NCBI GenBank assembly: GCA_002682825.1
Contig: NOKP01000008.1
Coordinates: 1,165,595 to 1,229,594, forward strand
Source: Neonectria sp. B-13
Lineage: Eukaryota > Ascomycota > Sordariomycetes > Hypocreales > Nectriaceae
DNA length: 64,000 bases
Direction: 5' to 3'
Every line of letters starts with the position of its first letter. Position 1 is the stretch's first letter. Position numbers and translations under genes: made by a program. Of the stretch, positions 10,723 through 23,720 are shown piece by piece. The notes below the pieces were generated by a model, which saw only the letters and a program-made list of their open reading frames with translations, made no database searches and was not told the origin of the DNA.

Positions 10723-13700
10723 ATGGTTGGAGACGACACGAAGCACGACTTTGTCTTTCTTGTTGTTGCTGCGGGCCCCGGTGCTCACCAGCGGAGGGCT
10801 CGGGTTGTCATAGAAGGGCTGGGACAGCGGGAGAGGAGTTGTAAGGATAGTAAATTGTACCAATATTCGGACAAGGTTCCTCGTATTGGGGTAACATCTT
10901 TGGTTCCATTCACGGATTTCTTTGTGATCAGTCGCCTTGCTGAGCCTCGCGCTCCCCATACTCACCCTGTAATTCGAGAGTTCCCCTTGGCTAGCCCATC
11001 ACCCCTGAGATCAACCGATCGCTTAACTTATTCTGTTCATGAGCTGAAGGACTACGCCAACTTGAGCCGAACCATACTAATGTCCAGGCGAATACCCTTC
11101 ACCACCTTGTGCACCATGACTAGAAGTTGTTGACATGTTCCTTGAATCACTCTACAATAGAGAAACGTGATCAACGCACTGTATGGCATCCGTCAGTCCC
11201 TCGATTAAACTACGTTTGTCTGGATATGGTACGTACATGTAAGCCGCTCTGAAAGGTTCTGAGCGAATACTGATACTTCATATCAAACCTTCAGCAAAGA
11301 ACGCAGGATAGTAGATGGAGTGGTGCTTTGTCGGCTAGACCATCCATCTCCACTCAGAACTCGTCGATACCACGACCTCAAGATATGTTTTATTGACAAT
11401 CGACTTGTTTTACCCAATGTTTTACAGTAACGTCGTAGTCTGTGGTCATCTATCGGACCTCATAGTCGAGATATGAGGTTTCCTTACAAGATCACCTTTC
11501 TCAGAGGCATTTGTAATCTCACAACGAAGTATTCACGGGAGACTCGCACGTTAAGTCAATTCTGTCCAAGACCTTACTGTCGAGCCCTTCTCACTGAGCG
11601 AAGTTACCCACGGCAACAACGCGACGGGAGCTATTCCCAGCGTAAGTGAGGCATTGAGAAGCGCCGAGGGCGTCTGTCTCCGCGTGCAAAAAAAAATAAA
11701 AAATCCATCAACGGGAACCCTTGACCCATCCTCATGACTCGACGTCGCGACGTTTCCATCCACCGGGCCAGACCATGCTAGTTGAGGCGCGCCGGCTGGC
11801 TCTAGTAATGGTCTCGACCACCTAGCCGACCGCTATCATAGTAGCCCCGATTCTCCCGAAGCGTAGGTAAGAACTGCCTGCGGGAATCTCAAGGGAGACG
11901 AAGCGATCCCCATATTCATTAAACCAGCTCCCCCGTCGGTCCCGTCGGCTGGACTTTGACAGCGTGTATTAGCGAGTCAAAACGTTGCCGATGCGCTAGG
12001 CCGTCCCGCATTCCTCTCGACAGATGGCTCTAGACTCCTGTTACGCATTGGGAGGCTGGTGGACTGGACTCTGGGAGGAGGGTAACACATAGAGGTTTAT
12101 CTTGCTCATTCGGTTCTGGACCTTTTGAAGAGACCTGCACTGTCGTCATGGTTCGCTGGAGGTACACCTCAGCCTCATTGTAGTATCCCGCGGGAAGTCC
12201 AGTTATGTAATGGATATAGCCCAAGGCAAGGGGTTCTGACGGTCGAGACTGGGCGGCCAGCGACTAGTATGTTGATATAAGACAGCTGGAAATATAGAAC
12301 TGGAAGAAGGGATCGCGGATAGGCCAAATAGCTTGGTATCGAATACACCTCTGCGACGATCAAGTCTCATTGTGGAATGAGTTGCGTGGTGGGTAGTTTA
12401 CTGATGGTGAAGGATTCATTGTAGAACTACAGCCGGTAGGCGCAGAGGATTCTGAGGGCAACATGAATCATGATTTGACAACTCTCGGCTCAGTCCGCAC
12501 AAGCCAGACCGTGAATGGGTCGGCGCAGGAGTCAATATGGCTGCAACACTGGAAGCAATGCTCCTGAAGTTAGCCGTCACGGGCTAGCCTAGTCTAAAAA
12601 GGCAGATAGGGCTGTTGACTAGTCTCGGGCAAATGGTCGTTGCGTTGCTTCGGCGAACTACTACTGTAGTGCGTAGGATAGCACGTAGTTTGAGCATCAT
12701 CCCCAGCTGACGAAAATGAGAGCTGGGATTGTTTTACTGTATCGGTGTGAGGCCGGTCGTACGATTCCTATCTGGTGCAAGGTGTCGGACGTACTATGTA
12801 TGTGCCCGTACGGAGACCGAAAGGCGTGAGACCCGACAGTCTGTCATCCCCCACAAGAGGGCGTGCTCACCGCTGAGAACAGTCGTGAGACCTCTTGCAG
12901 TGAGCAGGGGCTGTGGGAGACGGGGAAAGACCACCGGGAGTTCCGGGGTGGGCCAAACGCCAAGGCATTGCGTCTCCCAGGCTATCAGCCCGACTCCGTG
13001 AGGGACGCAGGGGGCCCAGTGGGATGCCGAGGACAATTCCGGCTTCCACGCCTTATTCTGCCATCTTACTAAATGGGGATAATTAAACCTCACTTGTAAG
13101 GGGGAGGGGCGCGCCTTTGGACGGGAGGTCACACCCTCGTCATGAGGCCGTCGACGTGGCCGGCGTCAGCTAGGAATATGCAAGGTTAGGCAGACAGCCG
13201 ACCAGGCCTGCACGAGAATCTACATAGTAACACTCAAGCATTCAGCCTTCAGCCTTGAGGCTTAAACCCGGTATGAGCGAGCTAGACATTGACGATGATG
13301 TTGACATTGACGTCGACGGGGGCGCAGGAAGGCTGAGGCAACATGGCTCGGGGAGCCGGCGAGGCAACGGCCACGGACCTGGTGCGCTGTCCCGGATGGA
13401 ATCGAGATCGCCAGCGTCTAGAACGCTCGAATACACGTCAATGACGTTTGACGGCGACACGGGGTGCGCACAGGTGGTGTCTCGTCTCTGAGCTAGGTAC
13501 GGAGGTACGTACTCAGACCATGCATGTATTTTGCATCCCAAAAGGAGGATTTCTTCGCCGCGAGGATCTCGGAGATGAACAGACGATCCGGCCGGATGCG
13601 TTGCGAGTTGTGAGGGCGACGAGAACTCACTCACGCGTACCACGTACAGGCGAAGGATGCCTTTGACCTGGTTTGCCTGGCTCGATATGCTGTCCCTGTC

Positions 13701-16700
13701 GCCTCGTGTCTAGTGCCTCATGCCTCATGCCCCGTCCGGGATCCCCAAGGGTCCGCCATGCTGGGAGGCTAGGGCTGGCGTTCAAGACAGGAGGAGGGCT
13801 GGAGGGCTGGAGGGCAAAGGGGGTGTGCACTACGCGGCACCATCCCGTGGCAGACAGGTCCCCTAAAGGAGGACCATTAATAATTGCCTGGCGATATCGA
13901 CTTGGAAACTGGCGGTAAGGAGTTAGGGAGCGCCAGGACGCGAGCGAGGCTTTAGCGGCAAGCTTTGGGATCTAGGTTGGGTGGTCCCCATCCATCAGGT
14001 GCCAGTCTCTCCGCCAGGTGGTGGTTCCACGACAGTCAATGTCTTTGCTTGCAAAACGGTTGGTGGTTCTTGATCGGGAAAGTTTCACACGAAGACGGAC
14101 CGGGGACGGCTGAGGTATTGTGACGGATGGCTGAGGCAGGAGGCTTAGATTCGCGCACAAAGTCCTGGTCTTGGGTTGTCCGGCATGCATGTTCGGGGAA
14201 ACGGTTACGCGCGTGCAACCCCAGAACGGTGAGCTATGTCATGATCAGGTGGAGATGGGGACGATCTCAGGGTCCAGGCCGTTCGATGAGTTGACGGATC
14301 GCGACGGGTTGACGGGGTGTGTGAGTAGCCTAACGTACTACTAGTATGTAGAGGACAGTAGGGAGGAAGTGAGTGAGTGATGTGATTAGGGAAGACCGAG
14401 GACGATGTGATCGGGGGTTTGATGCAAGCACCGTTACTGACGGAATTTGAAACGGCAAACGTACTCGGATGAGTGGTGTGGAAGCGAGAGATGCTTATTA
14501 ACCACGGAGGTTGAAATGGCGGATGACTGCAGTTGGGAAGGAGTGATTTGGAAACAAAAGCTTCCGGAGCCAACCGTGCATGCATTGTCAGCAACGGAAA
14601 TACGAGAAAGCGTGGCTGGCTGGCTGCCTTCTGCGTTGCTTCCGTCAGACGCGCAGAGCATTCTGGAATACCTGGGCAATAAACTGTCAATATTAATAAT
14701 TTACAGTTTGAGTACTAAGAGCAGAAAGTTAATTACCAGTAAATCCAACTGTTGGACTCTTGGCACATCCACTCTTCCAAGTCTTTCCCTGGCACCTGGG
14801 CGATTGAGTTTCATTCGGCATTGACCACTGGCCAGGGGGAGTTCCGGGGGCGCAACTTGCAACTCCCAGCGCTTCAGCGGCGCAGTGCTGAAGCTCTCGC
14901 AGGGCTACGAATACAGTGGGTTTCCATGGGGGTTAAGATGGAGTTGCAGCGGGCACACGCAACACATGCTCTAAGCATCTCTAAGCATACCTGAGACCGA
15001 ATATATTAACGGAGAACCTGTGTTCCGTGATGGACGATATACGAAGGCGGCGCAGCTGAGGGGCAATTGAAGATTGGGGCGTGTTTGAGGCGGCTAGCTG
15101 GTGGCAGTGATTATCGATGGTAATTATTGCAGGGTTGTACTTCGTGTCTCAGCTTCTACGTCATGCCGCCCCGTGTGGCCCAGGCTGACTATCTCCCAGA
15201 TCTTTGGCGCAGCACCGCCCGTTACACCTTGTTTGCACTTCTTAGCCGCGCGCATTTGACCGGGGCTCCAGGACGCGAAGCACTCATGGGGGGAAACAAA
15301 ATGGAAGACCGGAGTCGGATCAAATGAGGAAAATGTCACCCTGTCCGATGCCGGGTTCGGGAGCAAAGCTAGTCTTGTGCTCCGGGCTCCGGGCACTGCA
15401 GGACGCAGCAGATGAGAGAGATGTGTGGTGGTGGGGGTGGGGTGAAGAAGGGGAAGAATGGGCAGATGGTTCGGATTTTGACCTCCTTTATCCGGATCGA
15501 GAGGCGACGGAGGACGAGAGCGTCGTTTGGGGTCGAAAGCGTGCAAAGGGCGGCGGCAACAAGCCGGCGCTGACTTTCCACGGTGGTGGGTTGGCCCTGG
15601 GAGGAGGAAATGACAAGTTGCGGGCCGGTGACGTTTGCGAGAGCGCCACCCGCATCTCTGGTTGGCCCAGGTTCCGAAAGAGAGCGAGGTTCCTCTAAAA
15701 CAGCAAAGACCCGACCAGGGCCGCGGGCCTCTGTTGCGTCCACAGTGGACCCTGACGCCTCAATGACGACAGTGGATTCCCCCAAACCCAGCCCAGCGAC
15801 AGACCTCAAATCAGGAGGCCGTTGCAGGGATGCGGACTTTGCAGGGGTGCGGAGATGCTGGGAAGATTGACGGTAACCGCTGTAATCAGTAACGGAGCGC
15901 GTTTCCCAATGACGCCGCTGGGTGCTTGGCTTGGTGCGAATCCGACCACCCACCAGCCCTAGGTTGGTGCAACTTGAGACGACAGTCCGCAAACCATCAG
16001 AGCTTTGTGAACCTACAGACTCTGAGATTAAGTACGTTGAAGAACGGGAACCAAACAGACAGAAAATAATCAGTGCAAAGAAACAGTAGCGGGGATGAGT
16101 GAGGGGGCAGAGCTGTGAACCATCCATCCATCACCTCCCTCGTCACCGAATACAGCACACCCACAACGTGACTTTAAGTCATCTTATCTCACCCGGATAC
16201 TTACAGTTCTCGTGCACGTTACACTGCATCTTCTCATACACCAGCCAACGGACAAGACCAGGGTAACGAACATAAGGTGTTAATGGGCGCGAACAGGTCC
16301 TCTCTTTGGACGTCCTGCTCACAACCTCACGCTTTCAGACATTCAGCTGTTCCATCCACATCCACTTCCCTTCCACGCCCCCAGCTCTCCCTCGCTGGGA
16401 CCCCCGGCCCGGTTCCGACAGTGGGCGAAAGTTTGGCAAAAGGCGAACGAGGATCCCTACCCCAAGCGACCAAGCACCAGCAGCCTCATCACCCCATTCT
16501 CTGCACTCGCGAATACAACTACACCACCCAGGCCCCAAGGTCTGGGTCCAAGGCGACAGTCCTACAGGCTACCGTCTTCACCGGGGGGGATCTGCAGCGG
16601 CTTCGGATCGAAAACCAAACGAAAACCAAAGCACGCCACCGCCATCATGGATGCGGCTGAGACAGAGAGGCTCACTCACTCAACAAAGAGAGAAACAACA

Positions 16701-18505
16701 AGAAGCAACTATGGATATGCAGATCATGCTGCTTTGCATGTTTACTTGAATTGTAGACACGTACGAAGTATCGTGCATTCGTAGCTGTAGAGCCTCCTCT
16801 TGAGTGATGCGTCATCACACCAGAAACGTTCAATCCCATCTGGGCGCCTTCTTGAAAAGGAATCCGTTTGATCCCCTAGTTATTCCCCCGCACCCCTAGC
16901 TGATTGCTAGGTTGCCTGGGTTGTTTGCCTACTTACCTTGGCCCTAATGGTCTGACCTCCTTTTTAGGCCTGCCTAGCTGCCAATCTCGAAGGACAAGAA
17001 GCGAGAGGGAAGAGTGTTGGTGTGAAGAAGCCTCAATCCAGACAACTTAGTTAAGTAATCAATTGCTCTTGGTCTAGACTCGGAGTAACTGTTTTGGTAA
17101 TCAGCATTGAACCAAGCATTATCCCACCCACATTGGCCCCACGCGCGCGCACACCCGGCCTCTGTTTTTCTCTCCCACGCTTCTGTTTCTTCTCTGTGCC
17201 GCCTCCACACGCACTGCACAGGGAGGGACACGGACACGCAACCGCACGCCCCCTTTTGGTGGCGCCCGTTACACGCCCTCACCGTCTTCTCGCGCATGTC
17301 TCTCCGTTCCACTTTCCTGTCTGGGTCTTTGGCCGTCCATCGAGAGAGTTCGAGACGCAGGTCCTCACAGTCAGCCTCACCCTCGGGGCTGATGATTAAT
17401 TGTCTCCCCTGGTGGCTCTTTGTGACCTGTTTACAAAGCACACGGCTCTAGGCAGGCTTTGCTGCGAAGGGAGAGCTGAGCTAAAGCCGAAGTTTTTCCA
17501 TTTGAGTGTGTTCTCGGCATTGATAGAGTCTCCACCCGCGTCATCGGCTGCCACTATCGCGGCCCATTGCCTTTGGCTTTGCGTTTGGAATCGCCTTTGC
17601 CCGCCTTCGCCTTCGCCCTCGCCCTCGCCCTCGCCATCCATCGTGACCCGTGATCCGCGATCTGCGACCCGCGATTCGGGCGTGCCACACTCTACAGCAC
17701 AGCACAGGACTGTGTGCTTTTCGTCCTCCGCCTATCGGTCATCGGCCATCGCGCATTGACCGTTTGGAATCGCCATCTCGCCGTCTCTCATCACCCTCAA
17801 TCGCCTCTTCGCATTGTCTCCCACGTCTCCCAAAGCCCCCTTCCACCTCGCCTCCTCCGCCACCGCCTCCATCCACTCCCTTCTGGGCCCACCCGTTCTC
17901 TCGACAGTCTTAATGTGGCTTCTCGACCCTAGACTCTAGAGCGGCCTCCTCAAGCTCAAGCCCGTCTCCCCCGTCCCGCCCCGTCTAAGCACCGCACCGT
18001 CGCCGTCGCCGTCACCGTCTCCGTCTTGTCACGTCACTGTTCCAATTCGGCCACCGTCCACCACACACCCCCCGCTCCCCTGGACGCCCCCCTCCCCTAA
18101 CACCCCAACGCCCTAACGCCCATTAATACCCCCCTTCTCCCACTGAAAACTGCCCTTGGCACGCCTGTTCCAAGGCTTCTCCAGGGATTCAAGACCCCAC
18201 CATCGGCGACCTTTACCTTACTCTTCACCCACATCCCATCCACCCCCGTCCCTCATCTCCCATTTCCCATCTCATCTCTCTCATCGACCTTCACCTTCGA
18301 CTCACCCCCGACTCACCCCGACTTACAAACTTCTACCCGCGCCAATCTTTTTTGTACCCATTTTATCTTCTCCATCTCTTGGTAAACCGCCGTCTTCGTC
18401 TTCGTCCCGCTGTCATCGGCCATGGCCCTGTGAGCACTGTCTCGCCGATCCCCGTCCACGAACCTTCTCGATTTAGATGACGTCGGTCCCGACTCCATCA
18501 CCGCT
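10723..18505. other. Long gene-poor stretch (7.8 kb)
   Basis: No open frame here combines adequate length, protein-like composition and splice continuity. The longest (15369-16127 minus, 252 codons) lacks recognisable motifs and has a low-complexity proline/phenylalanine patch. The first few hundred bases are the RPT6 3' UTR. The last ~900 bases (17.6-18.5 kb) are strongly pyrimidine-rich and probably form the promoter and long 5' leader of the phosphatase gene. The part between is mixed sequence with no obvious transposon termini, tRNA or rRNA. Confidence 0.55.
17602..17638. repeat. (CGCCYT)n hexanucleotide repeat
   Basis: About six imperfect copies of CGCCTT/CGCCCT lie in the pyrimidine-rich region upstream of the phosphatase gene. 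Confidence 0.8.
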
Positions 18506-21422
18506 ATGCATGAATCCAGGCCTGGCGACCGAACGCCACTCCATTACACCATGAAGACGCCCGCGAGGCATTCTACCACTCCGGGCCCTCAATCTCACCC
18601 TCACCCTCACCACCATTCGCATTCTCACTCTCTTTCTCAATCTCTGCGACCGTCGTCCAAACAGCCCAAAACCTCAACGCCTGTCGCCTCGCCTCGAATG
18701 CCCTACTCCGTGGGCCAGTCCCTCCCCCCGAAGCTCTCTCCGCGCACCGTTCCCGGTGCCAGAGCACCAAGCCCTAACTATTTTGGCCTCATCGTCGAAC
18801 CGAATAACGATCCGCGCGAATCTTCCTCCGCCTTGCCTAGGGAGGCCTGGAGCCCTTCGTCCTCTGTAAAGTCGTTCGGCGCTGCCGTTCCTAAGCAAGT
18901 CCCCCTCGATGCGAACCCCGAGTTCGAGGCCTTCAAGAGACAGGCAGACCTGAACAGGGGCAACTCGTTTGCTCTTTCAACGAGCCACTATGCCCAACCT
19001 CCAGCCGTGATTACTCCTATCCGACCGCGAGCCCCGAGATGGCATACCCTCTCCAGCGACACGGGCACCGAATCACCCTTTGGTCGCGTCATGACCCCTG
19101 CCAAAGAGCGACCTTTGAGCAGAATGGATGTCGATCAGGATAGCACACACGATTCGGCCTATGTGTCCTCAGATTCGAAACGCAATTCTGAAGCCTCCGT
19201 TCAACCCCCCTTAATTACAAATACCGTGCGATTTGAGTCCCCAAGCATGATGGATATTCCACCACAACGGACAAGTTTGACCCGATCTGAAGACCGAGAT
19301 CCTAGGTTGTCCATAATGGAGCACAAAATCGACCCTCCCTCACCCAGCATGGGAGGATTGAAACGTGCCGAAACCGTGCCCATGGCGGCTGAACCCGGTC
19401 AGCCAGCCATGATCACTGGCTCGCAATTACAAGACATGATTCGGGATTTTGGCAAAGATCGGCTTCTCCTTCTTGATATACGTTCGTCGCAAAACTTCGC
19501 GAATTCCAGGATCGAGGGTGCTCTGAATTTGTGTATCCCCACCACTCTCCTCAAACGGGCTACCTTCAACATCCAGAAGTTGCAGCATACCTTTCAGAAG
19601 GGGCCTGGAGCGGAACGGTTTGCGAGGTGGAAAGATATGGATTCTATCGTCGTCTATGACGCACACTCCTCGGACAAGCGCGATGCCGTCACTGCCCAGA
19701 ACATGATCAAAAAGTTCACCAACGAGGGCTACACTGGGGCCACTTGCATTCTTCGAGGAGGGTTCAATTCGTTTCAGCAACAGTTTCCGGAGCTTGTTGA
19801 TTGCAAATCGACAGTCCAGGTTTCAGGAGGATTTGGCGGTGCTGGCCCAGGGGGCTTTGCTCCGGTTATCGGGGGCGTGATGCTCCCAAATACCAACAAG
19901 GACTCAAACCCCTTCTTTTCTAACATCCGCCAGAATATGGACCTGGCGGATGGAGTTGGTCAGTTGGATGTGTCACGACCTTCAGCTCTCGAGTCTCCTT
20001 CGTTACCTCGATGGCTCCGTGAAGCCGCGTCTCAGCCTGACCACGGGAAAAAGGTATCCGACAAGTTCCTGCACATCGAAGTCGACGAACAGTCTCGGAT
20101 GAGGGCAGCCTATGCCGCGTTCAACCCCAACAACAGTGCCAAGCAGAATCAGGTCCAGCTCTGTGGTGTCGAGAAGGGAGTAAAGAACCGATACAAGGAT
20201 ATCCTTCCCTTTGAGCATGCGCGAGTTAAGCTGCAGGAGAAGCCGACGGGATCGTGCGACTACGTCAATGCGAGTCATCTCAAGGCTTCGAGAAGCAACA
20301 AGCGCTACATTGCTACCCAGGGCCCTCTGCCTGCTACATTCGAGGTGAGCTCAGCTGATACCTACACGCATGGATAAAATACTAACGTGTTGGCAGGACT
20401 TTTGGTCTGTTATCTGGGAACAGGATGTGCGTGTCATCGTCATGTTGACTGCTGAATCCGAAGGCGGGCAACTCAAGTGTCATCCCTACTGGAAAGAAAG
20501 AGACTTTGGTGCCATTAGATTGAAGCCTCTCTCCGAGAAAAAAGTATCCCTGGACATCGACAAGCACAAGAAAGATTCGTCATCATCTTCGAGTGCAGAG
20601 CAGGTTCGAAGACGCGCCAACACCACTACTACTTGGGACTTTGCCACCCCGACTCCGAAGCCGCTGCAGGGCCAGACAGACCTTCCATACGTTATCGTTC
20701 GGAAGTTTGCTTTATCGCACACGGCACATCCCTTTGATCCTATCCGAGAGATTACGCACCTACACTTCCCTTCGTGGCCGGACTTTGGAACACCCGCCCA
20801 ACCATCTCATCTATTAGCGCTAGTGGAGTTGGCTAACGTCATGCAACGATCTGCCCTCCCGGTCGAGACGGTATCGGTAATGGGATCCAAGAGGTCGCCG
20901 GCGGAGTACGCCCCCATCACTTGGTATGACGAGCCTGAGTTGGATGCTCGAGCCCGGCCGATGCTGGTCCACTGCTCTGCAGGGTGCGGCCGCACAGGAG
21001 CATTCTGCACCGTGGACAGTGTCATTGACATGATGAAGCGTCAGCGACAGGCGAGGGCTGTTGCGCTGACAGGTCGCGACACTGAAGGCGACGTCTCAAT
21101 GGGAGAAGCAAGAGACGACGCATCACCGAGGACCCAAAAGAAGATCCGCTTTGATACGACAGAAAGGTCGAGCATGGACAAGCCGGCGTCACGCAGCCCG
21201 GCGTCACTAGACACGAGCTTCGTGCACGACGAAAGCGTGGACCTCATCGAGAGGACGGTGGAAGATTTTAGGGAGCAGCGACTAAGCATGGTACAGAGCC
21301 TACGGCAGTTCGTGCTCTGCTATGAAACGATACTGGAGTGGGCAACGAGGATTAATGACCGCGGGGCGAGTGCCTCGAGTGGCAGAATGAGAAGCGGGAG
21401 CCTCCAGCAACCTCGCTGCTGA
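18506..21422 (+). CDS. Protein tyrosine phosphatase with N-terminal rhodanese-like (CH2) domain
   Basis: Exons 18506-20344 and 20397-21422 are separated by a 52-bp intron with an ACTAAC branch site. The product is 954 residues. Residues 1-300 are disordered and Ser/Pro/His-rich. A rhodanese-like domain occupies about 302-432. The PTP domain runs from about 528 to 910, with the KNRY motif near 560, the WPD loop at 740-742 and the signature HCSAGCGR at 805-812 (catalytic Cys806). The rhodanese active loop reads [11 protein letters not shown] and lacks the catalytic cysteine, so it is probably a binding module. This architecture is that of fungal MAP-kinase phosphatases (S. cerevisiae Ptp2/Ptp3, S. 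pombe Pyp1/Pyp2), which dephosphorylate stress MAP kinases. The N-terminal start is uncertain because another ATG lies 15 codons on. Confidence 0.93.
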
Positions 21423-23720
21423 GACGGAATATATGATGATGATGCATGATTTTGGGACAATACATGGAGATCCCACGAAGCGAAAACAAACTAAAGCATA
21501 AGAAGCATACCTGCGATCAATGACTGGTCAGGAAACGGCTGGGCTTGGGAAGGGTACAGAGCGATCCGGCGTTTAACAGGATGGGGTTGTGCATTCGTGA
21601 ATGCCCTTTACATGGTCTTTGCGGGAGACACTCTTCAGGGGAGCGTGCGATGACATGACAGGGGAAGAAAAAAAACGCAACAGGGTGTCGATTTGGTTTT
21701 GGCGATCTTTCAAGTTGCGTCGTCCTGTACAGTAGAATAAATGAGAAGAAGGTCCCTGGAAGGGGTACCTAGTGGAACCGTGGGCGTGCGAAGTACATAC
21801 AAGGCAGTCTTATTATTAGCAACATAATTAAGATGCATCTCTGAGCAATGAAACATTTGGTGACAGGCTAGGATTATGTGTGTATGATGTGCTGGCGTCT
21901 ACTTGATGACTGCCGGTGACCACTTCTATCCACGCGCATTATCTCGTGGCTTCACGCCGCTCTCAGGATTGGGACATATTCCCCCGGAGCCAAGTCACTC
22001 GGCCAAAGACGCTGAGGGTTAGGACGCCGAGCTTGCCGCGACCAAAGCGACCATTGGTCAGCGGGGATGGCGGCGATGTGGTAAATATTGATGCGCCATC
22101 TCAGCTGGGAAGGGCGTCATCAGCGGGGGGGCTGCGTGCATATCCATGTGATCAGTGTCTCAAGGGGGGAAACGAGACAACTCGTGAGAAGCATGGAGGC
22201 AACGGAAGTGAGAGGGTTGGAACGGACGGGATGAGTGGACGAGACTCCGGCGGGTGGCCGCATCCGGCGATGTGCTGATGTTGTTGTGGCCCGGGGTTTG
22301 TTTGGGGTGACGGCGTGTGGGATGGGCGGACGGGATGGGATGACGTCGTGATGTTGTTGTGTGTGTGGTTGTGTGTTAGTGGATTATACTAATTAGATAC
22401 CATGTGGCTTCGTACTGGCTTGGCACCCTGAATGCATGCATGCATGGGGTTTTGGCTTTGACGTGGCTCAGCTCAGCTCGCTTCAGGCCTCTCACTAGCT
22501 CTAGATAGCCTGCCTGGGAGTTGACGATGTTTCCGGCTGGTCTCAGGTATATTCCTTGCCTGCTGGGAAGGGAAGCAAAGATTAAGCGAGGTGTCTGCAC
22601 TGCAAGTAGGAGCTGGCTGCTTCTGTTGGCTTCGTGTTGTTCCGAGGTGAGATTCGTAATCCCTTGCAAAACAAGGGCTGCAAAACAACCTGTCTTGTCT
22701 GGTCGCTGCTAGTGCGGTGCTGCATGACATGGCATGGCAAGGCTGCGAAACAGTCTAAAAACGGCCAGCAAGAAACCGGGGCTGAGATTTACAAACCGAT
22801 TTGATTTCAGAGCTGGAACCTTCTCTCCAGCCCCCCAGCTTTTCCCCCCCCGACGGGTTTGCTCCACTCCAGCCCGTTCTCCGAAGTTGCTGTGATGAAC
22901 CTGCAGGCGTTGATCGACGGGCACCAAACCGCCGTCGATCAACTTCCACGCTGCATGTGGTGTACTTACTGTATGTATTCGTACTTGGCGATAACTTAAG
23001 GCTTTGTCACTTTGCCAAATCAATAGACGGGGTTTCCCTGCTTGGTCTGTTTCTTGTTTCTGCATGCTGCATCCTGTATCGTGCATGCTGCATCATCATT
23101 TATTTACCTTTATTTCCCCCTCCTCCCCCCCACGTACTTACAGTGCGACGAAGACTTGTCTCTTGTCTTTCTCTCTCTGCTTCGCATCATCATCAATCAA
23201 CCGTGATATCCTCCTCCTCCTCCTCCCTTCATATCCTCTTGTCTTTTAAATACTCACCCGCTGCCACTTCTTCTTCAGCCCCCCGCTTTTCTCTTCCCAT
23301 CCATTCTTTCGTTGTGGAGAGGGCCACGGCCTTTACGCGCAGTCCTGTCATTTCTCGCCGTTCGCCTGGGCTCGACCGGCTTCGACGGGCCACCATTTTT
23401 AGCGGGCGTTTTGGACTGTTCCTTGGTGCTGATTCATCCCGCCCGCGCCACTTCCAGGGCCTCTGTCCAGCGCGCCTGCGTCCTTCCGTTCCATCCCCAT
23501 CTGCCGGGCGGGCTCCTCTATTCTACATCCCTCCATTCTCACCTACAGCCTACACAGCAAGGAGCGTGCGCATACTACAGTACGAACGAAGCCAGCCGGG
23601 CGTCGACCTCGTGTCCGATCACGAGAAGCCCTCTCTCTATTTTATTCTTCCCGGCTGCTCATTCTTTCGTTCAAACCTCCAGTCCACCCACTGAAAAAGT
23701 ACACTACCGCTGGCTGTAAC
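21423..23720. other. Intergenic region with long pyrimidine-rich leader
   Basis: This 2.3-kb region separates two rightward genes. It holds a TGCA tetranucleotide run (22433-22444), a GT-rich patch (about 22300-22380) and a CCT triplet run (about 23211-23228). From about 22800 to 23720 the sequence is C/T-rich with several short upstream open frames, consistent with promoter and long 5' leader of the Tcp11 gene. Nothing else coding was recognised. Confidence 0.55.

Noticed and set aside
15369..16127. 252-codon minus-strand frame as a gene
   Set aside because: No motif, proline/phenylalanine low-complexity segment, overlapping open frames on the other strand and no splice context.
22801..23694. 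297-codon plus-strand frame upstream of the Tcp11 gene
   Set aside because: Pyrimidine-rich sequence translated as Ser/Leu/Pro repeats. It begins at a non-ATG codon and is better explained as promoter or leader of the downstream gene.
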